Assembly (NCBI RefSeq): GCF_014673215.1 | Contig: NZ_JACWMS010000002.1 | Span: 124,001 to 188,000, forward strand | DNA from: Gordonia hankookensis | GTDB taxonomy: Bacteria > Actinomycetota > Actinomycetes > Mycobacteriales > Mycobacteriaceae | Reading direction: 5' to 3' | DNA: 64,000 nt | Part shown: in pieces, positions 35,350 to 44,461 of the stretch | Numbering within the stretch: the stretch's first letter is position 1 | Layout: every line of letters begins with the position of its first letter | Position numbers and translations under genes: made by a program | Notes under the pieces: model-generated | Database searches by the model: none | Seen by the model: only the letters and a program-made list of their open reading frames with translations | Told to the model about the DNA's origin: nothing

Positions 35350-36807
35350 CTACCGCGACGTTCCGACCCGTCGCTCGGCGAACTGGTCGGCCAGCCCGAC
35401 GACCAGCGCGACCAGCACCAGCAGCGCCGCCGTCGAGAGCCCGAGTTCGAACGCCTTCGACCAGTCGCCGTGCGTACTCGCCACCTGCGCGAAGAACACT
35501 GCTCCCACCACCGCGATACCGGCGGCCGAGCCGATGCGCTGACCGGTCTGCAGGACGCCACCCGCGATGCCCGCCTTGGAGACCGGGACCTCGTCGAGAC
35601 TGAGGGTGAGGTTCGGCGAGATCACCAGTCCCGATCCGACGCCGGTCACCAGCAACGGAAATGCGGCGGCGTAGCCCACGTTGTCGCCGGGTACCAGATG
35701 AACTGCGAACACGGTCGCCACCATGCCGACGACGACGAGCAGCAGTCCGAAGACGACCAGCCTGCGCCCGAACTTCCCGACGATGTTCCCGCCGATGCCC
35801 GCCGACACCGCGGAACCGAGCGCGAAGGGGGTCACGGCAAGACCGGCCATGAGTGCCGAATAGCCCAGTCCCTGCTGCACATAGAGGGTGTAGATGAAGA
35901 AGACCGTGGTGAAACCGGCGAAGTACACGAGCGCGATGACACAGCCGAGCGAATACGAACGCAGCGAGAACAACGAGAGGTCCACGAGTTGCTGACGGCC
36001 CCGGCGCGCCTGGTACCGCTCCCACCACACGAAGACCGCCAGGAGCACCGTGGCGACGACCAGCAGCAACCACTTGCCATTGCCGTCCCACTGCTGTTCC
36101 TGGACGAGCGGCAGCATCAGGGCGACGACGCCGATGCCGAGCAACAGCACCCCGATGGGGTCGAACGACGAAGCACGCAACGGCTGCTTGGTCTCGACCG
36201 GCCGGGCCGGTATCAGCCGGACTGCCGCGATGAAGGCGAGGATGCCGATCGGCACGTTCACGAAGAACACCCATCGCCAGCCGTGCTCCTCGCCGCCGAT
36301 CTGGATGAGGATGCCGCCGAGCAGCGGCCCGACCGCGGTCGAGATACCGATGGTCGCGGCGAACATCCCGAACGCCCGGCCCCGCTCGGCGCCGCGGAAC
36401 AGGAGCTGGATGAGTCCCGACACCTGAGGGCTGAGAATGCCGCCTGCGACGCCCTGGATGAGCCGCGAGATCACCAGCATGCCCGGCGCTGGTGCCAGGC
36501 CGCACGCCGCCGAGGCCAGGATGAACAGCGTCAATCCGACGAGGAATGTCGTCTTGCGGCCCCGGGCGTCCCCGACGCGGCCTGCCGGTACCAGTACGAG
36601 TCCGAAGGTCAGGGCATATCCGGAGACCACCCACGACAGGTCGGCCGACGTCGCGCCGAGGCCCTCCTCGATCGACGGCAGTGCCACGTTCACGATCGAG
36701 ACGTCGAGCAGGGTCATGAAGCCGACCACCAGGCACACTGCCAGCGCCTTCCAGCGCCGCGGATCGGGCTCGTACTGATCGGAGAGCGGGCCGGCCGGCA
36801 TCGACAT
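35350..36807 (-). CDS. DHA2-family MFS drug exporter (EmrB/QacA-like)
   Basis: 485 residues with about 14 membrane segments. The first helix ends in LLDVSIVNVALPSI (motif D1 of DHA2), followed by GRVGDARGRKTTF (motif A) and the helix-5 GPLLGGIL motif C of antiporters. Probable proton-driven efflux pump; substrate unknown. Convergent with lldD (8 bases apart) and divergent from the LacI gene across 71 bases. Confidence 0.88.
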   Translation of the reverse strand: MSMPAGPLSDQYEPDPRRWKALAVCLVVGFMTLLDVSIVNVALPSIEEGLGATSADLSWVVSGYALTFGLVLVPAGRVGDARGRKTTFLVGLTLFILASAACGLAPAPGMLVISRLIQGVAGGILSPQVSGLIQLLFRGAERGRAFGMFAATIGISTAVGPLLGGILIQIGGEEHGWRWVFFVNVPIGILAFIAAVRLIPARPVETKQPLRASSFDPIGVLLLGIGVVALMLPLVQEQQWDGNGKWLLLVVATVLLAVFVWWERYQARRGRQQLVDLSLFSLRSYSLGCVIALVYFAGFTTVFFIYTLYVQQGLGYSALMAGLAVTPFALGSAVSAGIGGNIVGKFGRRLVVFGLLLVVVGMVATVFAVHLVPGDNVGYAAAFPLLVTGVGSGLVISPNLTLSLDEVPVSKAGIAGGVLQTGQRIGSAAGIAVVGAVFFAQVASTHGDWSKAFELGLSTAALLVLVALVVGLADQFAERRVGTSR

Positions 36808-36878
36808 GTCTGTAGTGAACCACCTCCGACCGTGTCGGGCGTGCGACTCAGGCCCCCGGGATCTGGTGAGATGGGCCC

Positions 36879-37892
36879 ATGGGAGTGAGCATGCGCGAGG
36901 TCGCGGCCGCGGCGTCGGTCTCGGTCGGCACCGTCTCCAACGTGCTCAACTCCCCCGACAAGGTGGCCCCGGCGACGGTGATCCGGGTGCAGGCCGCGAT
37001 CGAGGCGCTCGGGTTCGTCCGCAACGACGCGGCACGGCAGCTTCGGGCCGGCCGCTCCCGGTGCGTCGGCCTCGTCGTGCTCGACGTCGGCAACCCGTTC
37101 TTCACCGACATCGCCCGCGCCGCTGAGCGACGTGCGGGTGATCACGATCTGACCGTGCTGCTCGGAACGTCCGACGACGACGAACGACGGGAGCACGCCT
37201 ACATCGACGCCTTCGACGAGCAGCGGGTGTACGGACTGCTGGTGTCACCCATCGGTGACGACCTGGGACGTCTCGACCTGCTCCGAAGGCGCGGCACGCC
37301 GGTCATCCTGGTCGACCGGGATGCCGATGGCACCCCCTTCGACTCCGTGGCCGTCGACGACATCGCCGGGGGTCGCCTGGCGGTGTCGCATCTCTGCTCG
37401 ATCGGGCGCCGCCAGATCGCCTATGTCGGCGGGCCGGCGGGACTTCGCCAGGTCGCCGATCGGCGACGGGGCGCCGAGCAGGCCGTGGCCGAGGTCGACG
37501 GCGCATCGCTGGAGGTGGTGGAGACCTCGGCCCTCAGCGTGCTCGCCGGACGCGAGGTCGGGGAATCGCTGCAGCGCAGGAGCCCTGCCGCCCGGCCCGA
37601 CGCCGTGTTCTGTGCCAACGACCTCGTGGCGATAGGCGTCCTGCAGGCCTTCACCATGTTGGGTGGCGATGTTCGTGTCCCCGACGACATCGCCCTGATC
37701 GGCTACGACGACATCGATTTCGCGGGTTCGGCGGTTGTCCCTCTGTCATCGGTCCGGCAGCCGACCTCCCTCATCGGCGCAACCGCTGTCGAGCTCCTGA
37801 TCTCCGCAGCCACCGAGTCGCCGCAGCGACACCGGCCGTCGAATCCCGTCTTTCAGCCTGAGCTGGTGGCCCGGGCGTCGACCCTCGGTTGA
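36879..37892 (+). CDS. LacI-family regulator, probable rhamnose-operon repressor
   Basis: 337 residues. The LacI helix-turn-helix is at the N-terminus (MREVAAAASVSVGTVSNVLN, residues about 5-24), followed by the hinge helix and a periplasmic-binding-like sensor domain with IGYDDIDFAG. Two LacI-type palindromes occur in the rhamnose cluster 7.6-9.5 kb upstream, and no other LacI gene is in the window, so it is the natural candidate. The start may be ATG 36879 or 36891. Confidence 0.85.
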   Translation: MGVSMREVAAAASVSVGTVSNVLNSPDKVAPATVIRVQAAIEALGFVRNDAARQLRAGRSRCVGLVVLDVGNPFFTDIARAAERRAGDHDLTVLLGTSDDDERREHAYIDAFDEQRVYGLLVSPIGDDLGRLDLLRRRGTPVILVDRDADGTPFDSVAVDDIAGGRLAVSHLCSIGRRQIAYVGGPAGLRQVADRRRGAEQAVAEVDGASLEVVETSALSVLAGREVGESLQRRSPAARPDAVFCANDLVAIGVLQAFTMLGGDVRVPDDIALIGYDDIDFAGSAVVPLSSVRQPTSLIGATAVELLISAATESPQRHRPSNPVFQPELVARASTLG

Positions 37893-37906
37893 GGGCACCA
37901 CCCGTT

Positions 37907-38551
37907 TCATCTCCGCGACTTCTCGGCCCCTCGATGACGAAGTCGGGCAAGCAGTTTCTCCACCGGCCCCGACAGGAACAGCAGCAACAAGGGCCAGACG
38001 TCCGTCGCGGGATAGATGATCGCGACGACCATCGCGACCACCAGCAGAAGGAATGTGCCTGTACCCGAACGCTGTTCGAGCCACGGCTCGATGTCCTCAC
38101 CCGGCTCCAGCAGGTCACGATGACGTGCGCCCCAGCCGGTCATCGTGACCAACGAGAGGATCGACACGGCGAGCACCCCCATGTAGACGGCATTGGCGCG
38201 CTCGATGTGCCGGTTGTCGAGCATGGCCGTGGCGAACGGGAGCACCACGATGGTGAGCAGCCAGACGAAGTGGAGTTCGAACAGCACGCGGTCGTAGATC
38301 CGGAAATGCTCCATGATCCGGTGATGATTGCGCCACAGAACCCAGATCACGATGAAGCTGATGGCAAAACTGATGATCTCCGGCAGGTACTCGGAGAACA
38401 CATCACCGACCGTGGTGTCCTGCGTGACCTCGCGAGCGATGTCCGCAAGCGGCAGCACGAGGAGAGTCAGCGCGATCGCGACCACTGCGTCCGAGAACGC
38501 GATCAGCCGCCGGAATCCCTCCTCGGTTCGACGAGACTCGTGGTCGGCCAT
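37907..38551 (-). CDS. TMEM175-like membrane protein (DUF1211)
   Basis: 214 residues with about six membrane segments. The first carries the R-x-x-x-F-S-D signature (RLIAFSDAVVAIALTLLVLP), the hallmark of TMEM175 potassium-channel proteins. Bacterial members have one six-helix repeat and assemble as tetramers. Convergent with the LacI gene, 14 bases apart. Confidence 0.82.
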   Translation of the reverse strand: MADHESRRTEEGFRRLIAFSDAVVAIALTLLVLPLADIAREVTQDTTVGDVFSEYLPEIISFAISFIVIWVLWRNHHRIMEHFRIYDRVLFELHFVWLLTIVVLPFATAMLDNRHIERANAVYMGVLAVSILSLVTMTGWGARHRDLLEPGEDIEPWLEQRSGTGTFLLLVVAMVVAIIYPATDVWPLLLLFLSGPVEKLLARLRHRGAEKSRR

Positions 38552-38615
38552 GCTCCAGACAGTACGATGACCCGCGAGCGAGTGCTCGGCTTGCGGCGAA
38601 TCCCACGCTTCGCAG

Positions 38616-40430
38616 TCACCGACCGGCCACGGAGGCCTTCACGAACTCGGCGGCCGCAAGCGCTTTCTCCAACTGCCCGGCCTTGACCAAGTCGTCAGCG
38701 GCCGAGGGTGTCTGCCACTGCGCCACCGGGCTGAGCTCGCCGTCGAGGAATTGCTGTCTGCACATGCCCCGCTGGATCTTTCCACTCGACGTCGTGGGGA
38801 TCGAGACGCGCTCCACGAGCACCACCGAGTGCGTGTCGATTCCGTACCGCTCGGTCACGGTGGCCCGGACCTTGTCGATGACGGGGGCAAGCTCTGCTGC
38901 ATCGATCCGATCGCTGTCGACCTCCTGCACGATGACCAGTCGCTCGACCTGCCGCAGGCCCGGTGTGAACGCAAAGGCCGCACCTCGACCGGACACCAAC
39001 GCCGGATGACAGCCCTGGACGGTCAGCTCGATGTCGTTGGGATAGTGGTTGCCGCCACGGATCACGATGAGATCCTTGCAACGGCCGGTGATGAACAGCT
39101 CGCCCGCGGCCAGGAACCCGAGATCACCGGTACGCAGGAACGGACCTTCCGACGTATCCGCCGTCGATGCCGCGAAGGTGTGTTCGGTTTCTTTCGGGCG
39201 TGCCCAATAACCCTGGGCGACACCGGGTCCGGAGAGCCAGATCTCGCCGACCTCGTTCACCTCGCACCGACGCCGGGTCACCGGGTTCACGATGGCGACC
39301 TCACCCGCCCGCGGCCGACCGCAACCGACCACGGCGACCGATCGGTCGCCCGCGACACCGTCGACGATACGGTCCCGAGTCAGCGCCTCGCGGTCGACGT
39401 GACCGACCAGCGGAAGGTCGGAGTCCGACCCGCCGGATACCAGCAGCGTCGCCTCTGCCAGTCCGTACACAGCAGAGAAGGCCTCCGGTCGGAATCCGGC
39501 GGAAGCGAAGGCCGCGGCGAATGCCTGCAGGGACGCGGCCCGGACCGGCTCGGCACCGTTCATGGCGGTGGTCAGGCTCGACAGATCAAGCGCCGCGCGC
39601 TCTTCGGCGGTGCTGTGCTCGACACACAGGTCGTAGGCGAAGTTCGGTGCAACCGTGTAGGTGGCTCGATGACGGGATATCGCCTCCATCCACCGCATCG
39701 GCCGTTTGACGAAGGAGGTCGGCGACATCAAATGGGTGGAGCACCCGAGGTAGACCATCGAGAAGACGCCACCGATGAGCCCCATGTCGTGGTGCGAGGG
39801 CAACCAGAGGCACCCGATATCCGTGTCGTCGCCCGGCCAGGACTGACGGATGGACTCCATGTTGTGCATCAGGTTGCGGTGCGTCAGCACGACACCCTTC
39901 GGCGACGTGGTGGACCCCGATGTGTACTGCACCATGGCCGTTGCGTCGGCATCGACGTCGGGTGCCACCCATTCTGCGGCGTCGGCGGACACCTCGTCGA
40001 GCAGACCCCACTGCAGGTCTTGCCCCTCGCCGAGCCCGACCAGGGCGGACTTGATGCTCTCGTGCGTCTCGGCCACGCCCAGTGCGAATCGCGCTCGGGC
40101 ATCAGGGACCACCGACGAGAGCCTCGGGGCCAGCCGCTCGTGGACCGGCACGGCCACCGCGCCCGCGTAGATACAGCCGAAGATCCCGGCGATGTGATCG
40201 AGGCCAGGCCGGCACAGCACCAGCACGCGTTCACCCGCGGCACCTTGCGCCTGCAGGCCCGCCGCGATCGCCCGAGCTCTCGTGTCCAGCTCGCGATACG
40301 TCAGCCGGCGAGAGTTCTCGTCGTCGCCGTCGTAGGAGAAGCCGAATGCGAGCTTGTCCTCGTAGGTATCGGCCCGCCGGCGCATCATGTCCAGAAGGGT
40401 CGCCTCGACGGGCGTTGTGTGGTTCTGCAT
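38616..40430 (-). CDS. fatty-acyl-AMP ligase (FAAL)
   Basis: 604 residues of the ANL adenylating family: AMP motif YTSGSTTSPKGVVLTH, then WLPSHHDMGLIGG, NGAEPV, and YGLAEATLLVSGG, followed by TGDLGF and GRCKDLIVIRGGNHYPND. These wordings are typical of FAALs (FadD26/28/32 type), which form acyl-AMP for transfer to a carrier protein rather than to CoA. No PKS or carrier protein lies next to it, so its acceptor is unknown. Divergent from the GjpA-like gene across 289 bases. Confidence 0.88.
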   Translation of the reverse strand: MQNHTTPVEATLLDMMRRRADTYEDKLAFGFSYDGDDENSRRLTYRELDTRARAIAAGLQAQGAAGERVLVLCRPGLDHIAGIFGCIYAGAVAVPVHERLAPRLSSVVPDARARFALGVAETHESIKSALVGLGEGQDLQWGLLDEVSADAAEWVAPDVDADATAMVQYTSGSTTSPKGVVLTHRNLMHNMESIRQSWPGDDTDIGCLWLPSHHDMGLIGGVFSMVYLGCSTHLMSPTSFVKRPMRWMEAISRHRATYTVAPNFAYDLCVEHSTAEERAALDLSSLTTAMNGAEPVRAASLQAFAAAFASAGFRPEAFSAVYGLAEATLLVSGGSDSDLPLVGHVDREALTRDRIVDGVAGDRSVAVVGCGRPRAGEVAIVNPVTRRRCEVNEVGEIWLSGPGVAQGYWARPKETEHTFAASTADTSEGPFLRTGDLGFLAAGELFITGRCKDLIVIRGGNHYPNDIELTVQGCHPALVSGRGAAFAFTPGLRQVERLVIVQEVDSDRIDAAELAPVIDKVRATVTERYGIDTHSVVLVERVSIPTTSSGKIQRGMCRQQFLDGELSPVAQWQTPSAADDLVKAGQLEKALAAAEFVKASVAGR

Positions 40431-40659
40431 CCGTCACCTCATCGTTCGTGCTGACCCGCGCGCTCCGATGTCGCCGGCCGAGACCAGACGACCGACTGTG
40501 GTCACCGTTGACCTCGGGTGCGAAGTGACCATACCCGAGGAACCGTTCGGCGCCACTGTTTTTGGCCCGGCCCCGACCGGTCTCACGCACGCCCACTTTG
40601 AGCGCCCCCCGACGCCCGGATCCGCTCGAGAGCGAATTCCCCAAAGCTCTCCCGTTGTG

Positions 40660-40673
40660 AGACTGCTCAGTCT
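40660..40673. promoter_or_regulatory. palindrome in the FAAL/GjpA divergent gap
   Basis: AGACTG-CT-CAGTCT is a perfect inverted repeat 47 bases upstream of the GTG at 40720. TATGTT elements at 40673-40678 and 40690-40695 are possible -10 boxes. The rest of the 289-base gap shows no gene. Confidence 0.3.
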
Positions 40674-40719
40674 ATGTTCAGGGAGTTCTTATGTTACTTA
40701 TGCGTACTAAGGAGTACCC

Positions 40720-42399
40720 GTGCAGCGCTCAGCCCCCGTCGCCATCGATGCCAAGGAACCATGTAGCCGCCCCTCCACCCGCTCCTGGGTCACCGCAGGC
40801 GTCGCCGTTGCCGGCGTCGGCATGATCGCGCTTGCGCCGAGCCTGACCTCCACGGCACCGCTCGCACAGCCGGCCACAGAGACGGCCGCGGTGCAACTCG
40901 CTGCGGACTGGAAACCCTTCACCGCGTACATCGACGCGTTCAACAAGACATCGGCCAATGCATCGACGCTGTTCGGCAACTTCATGTTGGCTCCCGGTGT
41001 GTCGCTGCAGCAGGCGATCGTCAACCAGGCGGGCTACCTGCAGCAAGTGATCGACGACCCGTCGAGTGTCGACACCGTGATCGACTCCATGCGCAGCAAT
41101 CTCAAGGCGATCGCAACAGGACTGACGCTGATCGGGGCGGATGCGGACACCACCAGCACGGTCACGAATCACACCGTCGAGGGTCTTCACGGCCTGATCC
41201 TTTCCCTGCTCCCGCAGTTCTTGCCCGCCGACGGGGGTATCGACCCCGCCGTCATCTCCACGGTCATGAACGTGCTGGCCTCGCCTCTGAGCGGCGTCCT
41301 CATCGGTCTCGCGGGCCCGGCGGTCAGCCCCGCGGTCGCTGTTCTCAACAGCGCCATCAGCATTGCGGCAGCGGTGCAGGCAGGCGATCCATCGGCCGCA
41401 TTCTCCGACCTCTGGGATGCGCCGGCAAATGTGGTCGGATCGTTCTTCAACGGCGCGACCCTCGATCTCACCGGCCTGACGCCGATGATCAACGATGCCG
41501 GGCTACTGGGCGGCACCACGCTCAACAGCCTCGACATCGCCTTCGGTGGTCTGTTCACCCCGGGCAGCATCGGGCGTGGCACCTATGACGTGAACGGTGG
41601 CACGATCGCCGCAGCCGGCGGCTCGATCCTCAACAGCATCGGGCTGAACCTGACGACCGACGCTCTGGGAGCCCCGTTCACCCTGGACATCCCCGGGCAG
41701 GCGGTCGGTCCGATCGGCGCTCTCGAGGGCATGTCCCAGACCATCGGAGCGCTCCTCGGCGACAACTGGGATGGCAAGAACGGCAAGGTTGTTCCCCCAC
41801 TGGCCGGACTGGAGTTCCCCCAGCTGCCCGGCGGCTCGACGAGCACCACCGACGCGGCGGACAGGCTCGCGGCCGCGTACGCCGACACCACCTCGGCATC
41901 GTCGACGAGTGCTGCCGCCTCGGTCGACGCACCGGCGGTCAAGACGGTGAAGCTCGACCTCGGCTCGCCTGCCGACGACGCGACGTCGTCGGACATCTCG
42001 TCGGGCACCAGCCCGTCGGGCACCACCGCGACGACCTCTCCGGCAACGGAAACCACCAGTCCGGCGGCGTCCGGTTCTGACAGTGGATCGTCGGCCGGCT
42101 CGCACAGCGACTCCACCGGCGGCCAGTCCGCCTCCGGGACGCACAGCGGATCGACGTCGAGCGACTCGACCTCCAGCGACTCGACGGCGAGCGAGCCATC
42201 TTCCGGCGGATCATCCTCCGGCGACTCCTCATCCACTGCCTCGTCGTCCGGTGACTCATCATCCAGCGGGTCGACGTCAGGGGGGTCGTCGTCGAGTTCG
42301 GGCGGATCGTCCTCCGGTACTTCGTCATCCAGCAGTTCGTCATCCAGCAGTTCGTCGTCCAGCGGTTCGTCATCCAGCAGTTCGTTGTCCAGCGAGTAG
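40720..42399 (+). CDS. gjpA: GjpA-like outer-membrane/secreted protein with Ser-rich tail
   Basis: 559 residues. There is an N-terminal signal (WVTAGVAVAGVGMIALAPSL, cleavage near residue 45-55). A domain of about 350 residues follows, beginning AADWKPFTAYIDAFNK and rich in small and hydrophobic residues. It resembles the proteins called outer-membrane porin GjpA in Gordonia, recalled from annotation rather than computed. From about residue 400 to the end the chain is Ser/Thr/Gly/Asp low complexity, ending in near-pure Ser runs. GTG 40720 has AAGGAG upstream. A strong bidirectional terminator follows. Confidence 0.75.
   Translation: MQRSAPVAIDAKEPCSRPSTRSWVTAGVAVAGVGMIALAPSLTSTAPLAQPATETAAVQLAADWKPFTAYIDAFNKTSANASTLFGNFMLAPGVSLQQAIVNQAGYLQQVIDDPSSVDTVIDSMRSNLKAIATGLTLIGADADTTSTVTNHTVEGLHGLILSLLPQFLPADGGIDPAVISTVMNVLASPLSGVLIGLAGPAVSPAVAVLNSAISIAAAVQAGDPSAAFSDLWDAPANVVGSFFNGATLDLTGLTPMINDAGLLGGTTLNSLDIAFGGLFTPGSIGRGTYDVNGGTIAAAGGSILNSIGLNLTTDALGAPFTLDIPGQAVGPIGALEGMSQTIGALLGDNWDGKNGKVVPPLAGLEFPQLPGGSTSTTDAADRLAAAYADTTSASSTSAAASVDAPAVKTVKLDLGSPADDATSSDISSGTSPSGTTATTSPATETTSPAASGSDSGSSAGSHSDSTGGQSASGTHSGSTSSDSTSSDSTASEPSSGGSSSGDSSSTASSSGDSSSSGSTSGGSSSSSGGSSSGTSSSSSSSSSSSSSSGSSSSSSLSSE
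42321..42395. repeat. 15-bp tandem repeat coding the Ser-rich tail
   Basis: Five units of TTCGTCATCCAGCAG (two exact, three with one to three changes) start at 42321, 42336, 42351, 42366 and 42381. The period keeps the frame, so slippage would change only the tail length. Confidence 0.85.
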
Positions 42400-42420
42400 C
42401 AAACCGATCGGTAACCATGT

Positions 42421-42456
42421 GAAACGCTCGGCCCGCAGACGCGGGCCGAGCGTTTC
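42421..42456. terminator. bidirectional hairpin terminator
   Basis: Perfect 16-bp stem GAAACGCTCGGCCCGC / GCGGGCCGAGCGTTTC with an AGAC loop. It lies 21 bases after the gjpA stop and 33 bases past the stop of the converging sulfotransferase gene, so it can serve both. Confidence 0.9.
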
Positions 42457-42489
42457 ATGCCGGGTGCCGATCACTCCCCAGGGCGCCAC

Positions 42490-43671
42490 TCAGCGGGCGA
42501 AAGCCTCCGCGACGGCGCCTTCGGTCAGTCCGTAGTCGGCAAGACTGTACTGGTGCTGCGGTTTACGTGCACCCGACCGACTCTCGGCATCGAGGGCCTC
42601 CATCGCACTGCGCGCCTCGGTGGTGTACTCCGCACCCAACGCCGAGTACACCCGCTCGACGGTGCCGAACGGGTCGCTGCGCAGATCTGCGAAATCGATG
42701 TCGAGGAACTGCGCCGGGTCATGGTTGCGGCGCGCGGCCTCGAACTCGCGCAGCCCTCGCGACCAGAGTTCGAGCTGCGCCTCACCGATCTTGTCGCCGA
42801 CGAAGGTGTTCGACCATCCCGGGGTCGCATGCTCGGCCAGGCTGCACATCGACGCGATGATCGTCTCCGGGGGCCGGTGGGTCTGGATCACCAGCGCATC
42901 GGGATAGGCGGCCATCAACGCGTCGAGCGCGAACATGTGGCTGGGATTCTTGAGGACCCAGCGCTTCTCCGGATCGTTGAGTCCGATCATCTGCAGATTA
43001 CGGCGGTGCCGCTGATAGGTGGGCGTCCAGTCCTGCTGCGCGAGCCAGCCGGAATAGGTGGGCAGGTGGGCCAGCGACTCATAGGAGATCGACATGACGT
43101 TCTGCCGCAGCAGTTGCCAGCACTCCTCGACCTCACCGGCGTCGAGGTAGTGCAGACCCATGAACTCGGGGTTCGCCACGTGATGCTTCTCCAGTCCGGC
43201 ATTGATCTGCCGATAGACCGGATTCGACGCCCAGGTGTCGCGCGGCGGGCGCGGCTGCGGGAACTCGGCGAGCCACATCTCCAATCCCTGATGTGCGGGA
43301 TCCGCGGTGAGAAGTCGGTGCAGGGCCGTGGTACCCGTCCTCGGCAACCCGGTCACGAAGATCGGCCGCGTGACGGGCACGTCCGCGTAAGACGGATTTG
43401 TCTGCCACGACGACTCGGACAACAGCCGGGCGATCAGCGCTCCTTTGAGGAAGAAGCGGAACATCTTGCTGCCCAGTTCGGTGAGATCGGCGTCCCGTGC
43501 ATACGATTCGAGCAGCACCTCCAGCGCCTCACGGTAGTCGTCCGGGTCGCCGAAGTCGTCCAGACCCGTTGCTCGCATGGCAGATTCGTGCAGGTCTGCG
43601 CTCGTACCGACATTGAGACGCGGCCCGCTCGCCGCACTCCCGGCGCCTGGCACACGAGCCGCACTAGTCAT
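42490..43671 (-). CDS. sulfotransferase family protein
   Basis: 393 residues of the actinobacterial sulfotransferase (Sulfotransfer_3) type. The PAPS 5'-phosphosulfate loop is FVTGLPRTGTT (residues 105-115), followed by VLKNPSHMFALD and a QTHRPPETIIAS segment for the 3'-phosphate. It is the last gene of the hsaA-hsaC-hsaB operon and overlaps the SDR gene by 8 bases. A sulfated steroid or a lipid alcohol may be its product or substrate; that is inference. ATG 43671 is chosen from the overlap and family length. Confidence 0.85.
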   Translation of the reverse strand: MTSAARVPGAGSAASGPRLNVGTSADLHESAMRATGLDDFGDPDDYREALEVLLESYARDADLTELGSKMFRFFLKGALIARLLSESSWQTNPSYADVPVTRPIFVTGLPRTGTTALHRLLTADPAHQGLEMWLAEFPQPRPPRDTWASNPVYRQINAGLEKHHVANPEFMGLHYLDAGEVEECWQLLRQNVMSISYESLAHLPTYSGWLAQQDWTPTYQRHRRNLQMIGLNDPEKRWVLKNPSHMFALDALMAAYPDALVIQTHRPPETIIASMCSLAEHATPGWSNTFVGDKIGEAQLELWSRGLREFEAARRNHDPAQFLDIDFADLRSDPFGTVERVYSALGAEYTTEARSAMEALDAESRSGARKPQHQYSLADYGLTEGAVAEAFAR

Positions 43672-44461
43672 GGTATTCACCACAGTTGACGTCGAGGGTG
43701 TGGCCGGTGATCGCGCTGGCCATCGGTGATGCCAAGAACACCACCGCCTCGGCGATCTCGTCCGGCTCGGGCAACCTCTTGAGATCCGATTTGCTCGCGG
43801 TCTGTTCGTAGACCTGCTCCTGGGTGATCCCGTACTTCTTCGCGACCTCACCGAAGTACCACTTCAACTGATCGTCCCAGATGTATCCGGGCGCCACGGT
43901 GTTGATCCGGATACCCTTGTCGCCCAACTCGGTCGCGAGTGTCTGTGACATCGCGAGCATCGCCGACTTGGCCAGCTTGTAGCTTCCGTAACGCGGTTCG
44001 GAGTGCCGGATGACCATCGAGTTGATGTTGACGAAGGCCCCGTCGGTCTCGGCGAGCGGATCGGTGAAGGCCTTGATCACCCGGAGCGTACCCAGGACGG
44101 TGAGGTCGAGGCTCGCGGTGATGTGATCGAAGTCGGTGCGCGCCAGCGGTTTCATCGAGGGCAGTGCGAACGCGTTGTTCACCACCACATCCACCCGCCC
44201 GAACTCGCCGATCGTCGCCGCCACCAACCCGTTCACCGCATCGTCGTCGGTGATGTCGGTCGGTACCACGAACGACGTGCCACCGGCATCGTCGACCTCG
44301 GCGGCGACCTCTTTCAGACGCGATTCGGTACGCGCGGCCAGCACGACCTTCGCGCCAGCGGCCGCGGCGCGCAGACAGATCGATCTACCCAGACCCGGAC
44401 CCACCCCCGACACCACGACCACCTTGTCGGCGAGCAGTCCTCCGGACACCGATGACGTCAT
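43664..44461 (-). CDS. short-chain dehydrogenase/reductase
   Basis: 265 residues of the classical SDR family: GVGPGLGRS in the nucleotide loop, NNAFA after strand 4, and catalytic Ser and YGSYKLAK (Tyr-x-x-x-Lys). It overlaps the DUF1214 gene by four bases (ATGA). The context suggests a role on steroid or side-chain hydroxyls. The C-terminal 'GHTLDVNCGEYHD' is usual for mycobacterial SDRs of this type. Confidence 0.88.
   Translation of the reverse strand: MTSSVSGGLLADKVVVVSGVGPGLGRSICLRAAAAGAKVVLAARTESRLKEVAAEVDDAGGTSFVVPTDITDDDAVNGLVAATIGEFGRVDVVVNNAFALPSMKPLARTDFDHITASLDLTVLGTLRVIKAFTDPLAETDGAFVNINSMVIRHSEPRYGSYKLAKSAMLAMSQTLATELGDKGIRINTVAPGYIWDDQLKWYFGEVAKKYGITQEQVYEQTASKSDLKRLPEPDEIAEAVVFLASPMASAITGHTLDVNCGEYHD

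Noticed and set aside
38751..40454. 567-residue plus-strand frame opposite the FAAL gene
   Set aside because: Antisense to a gene with complete ANL motifs.
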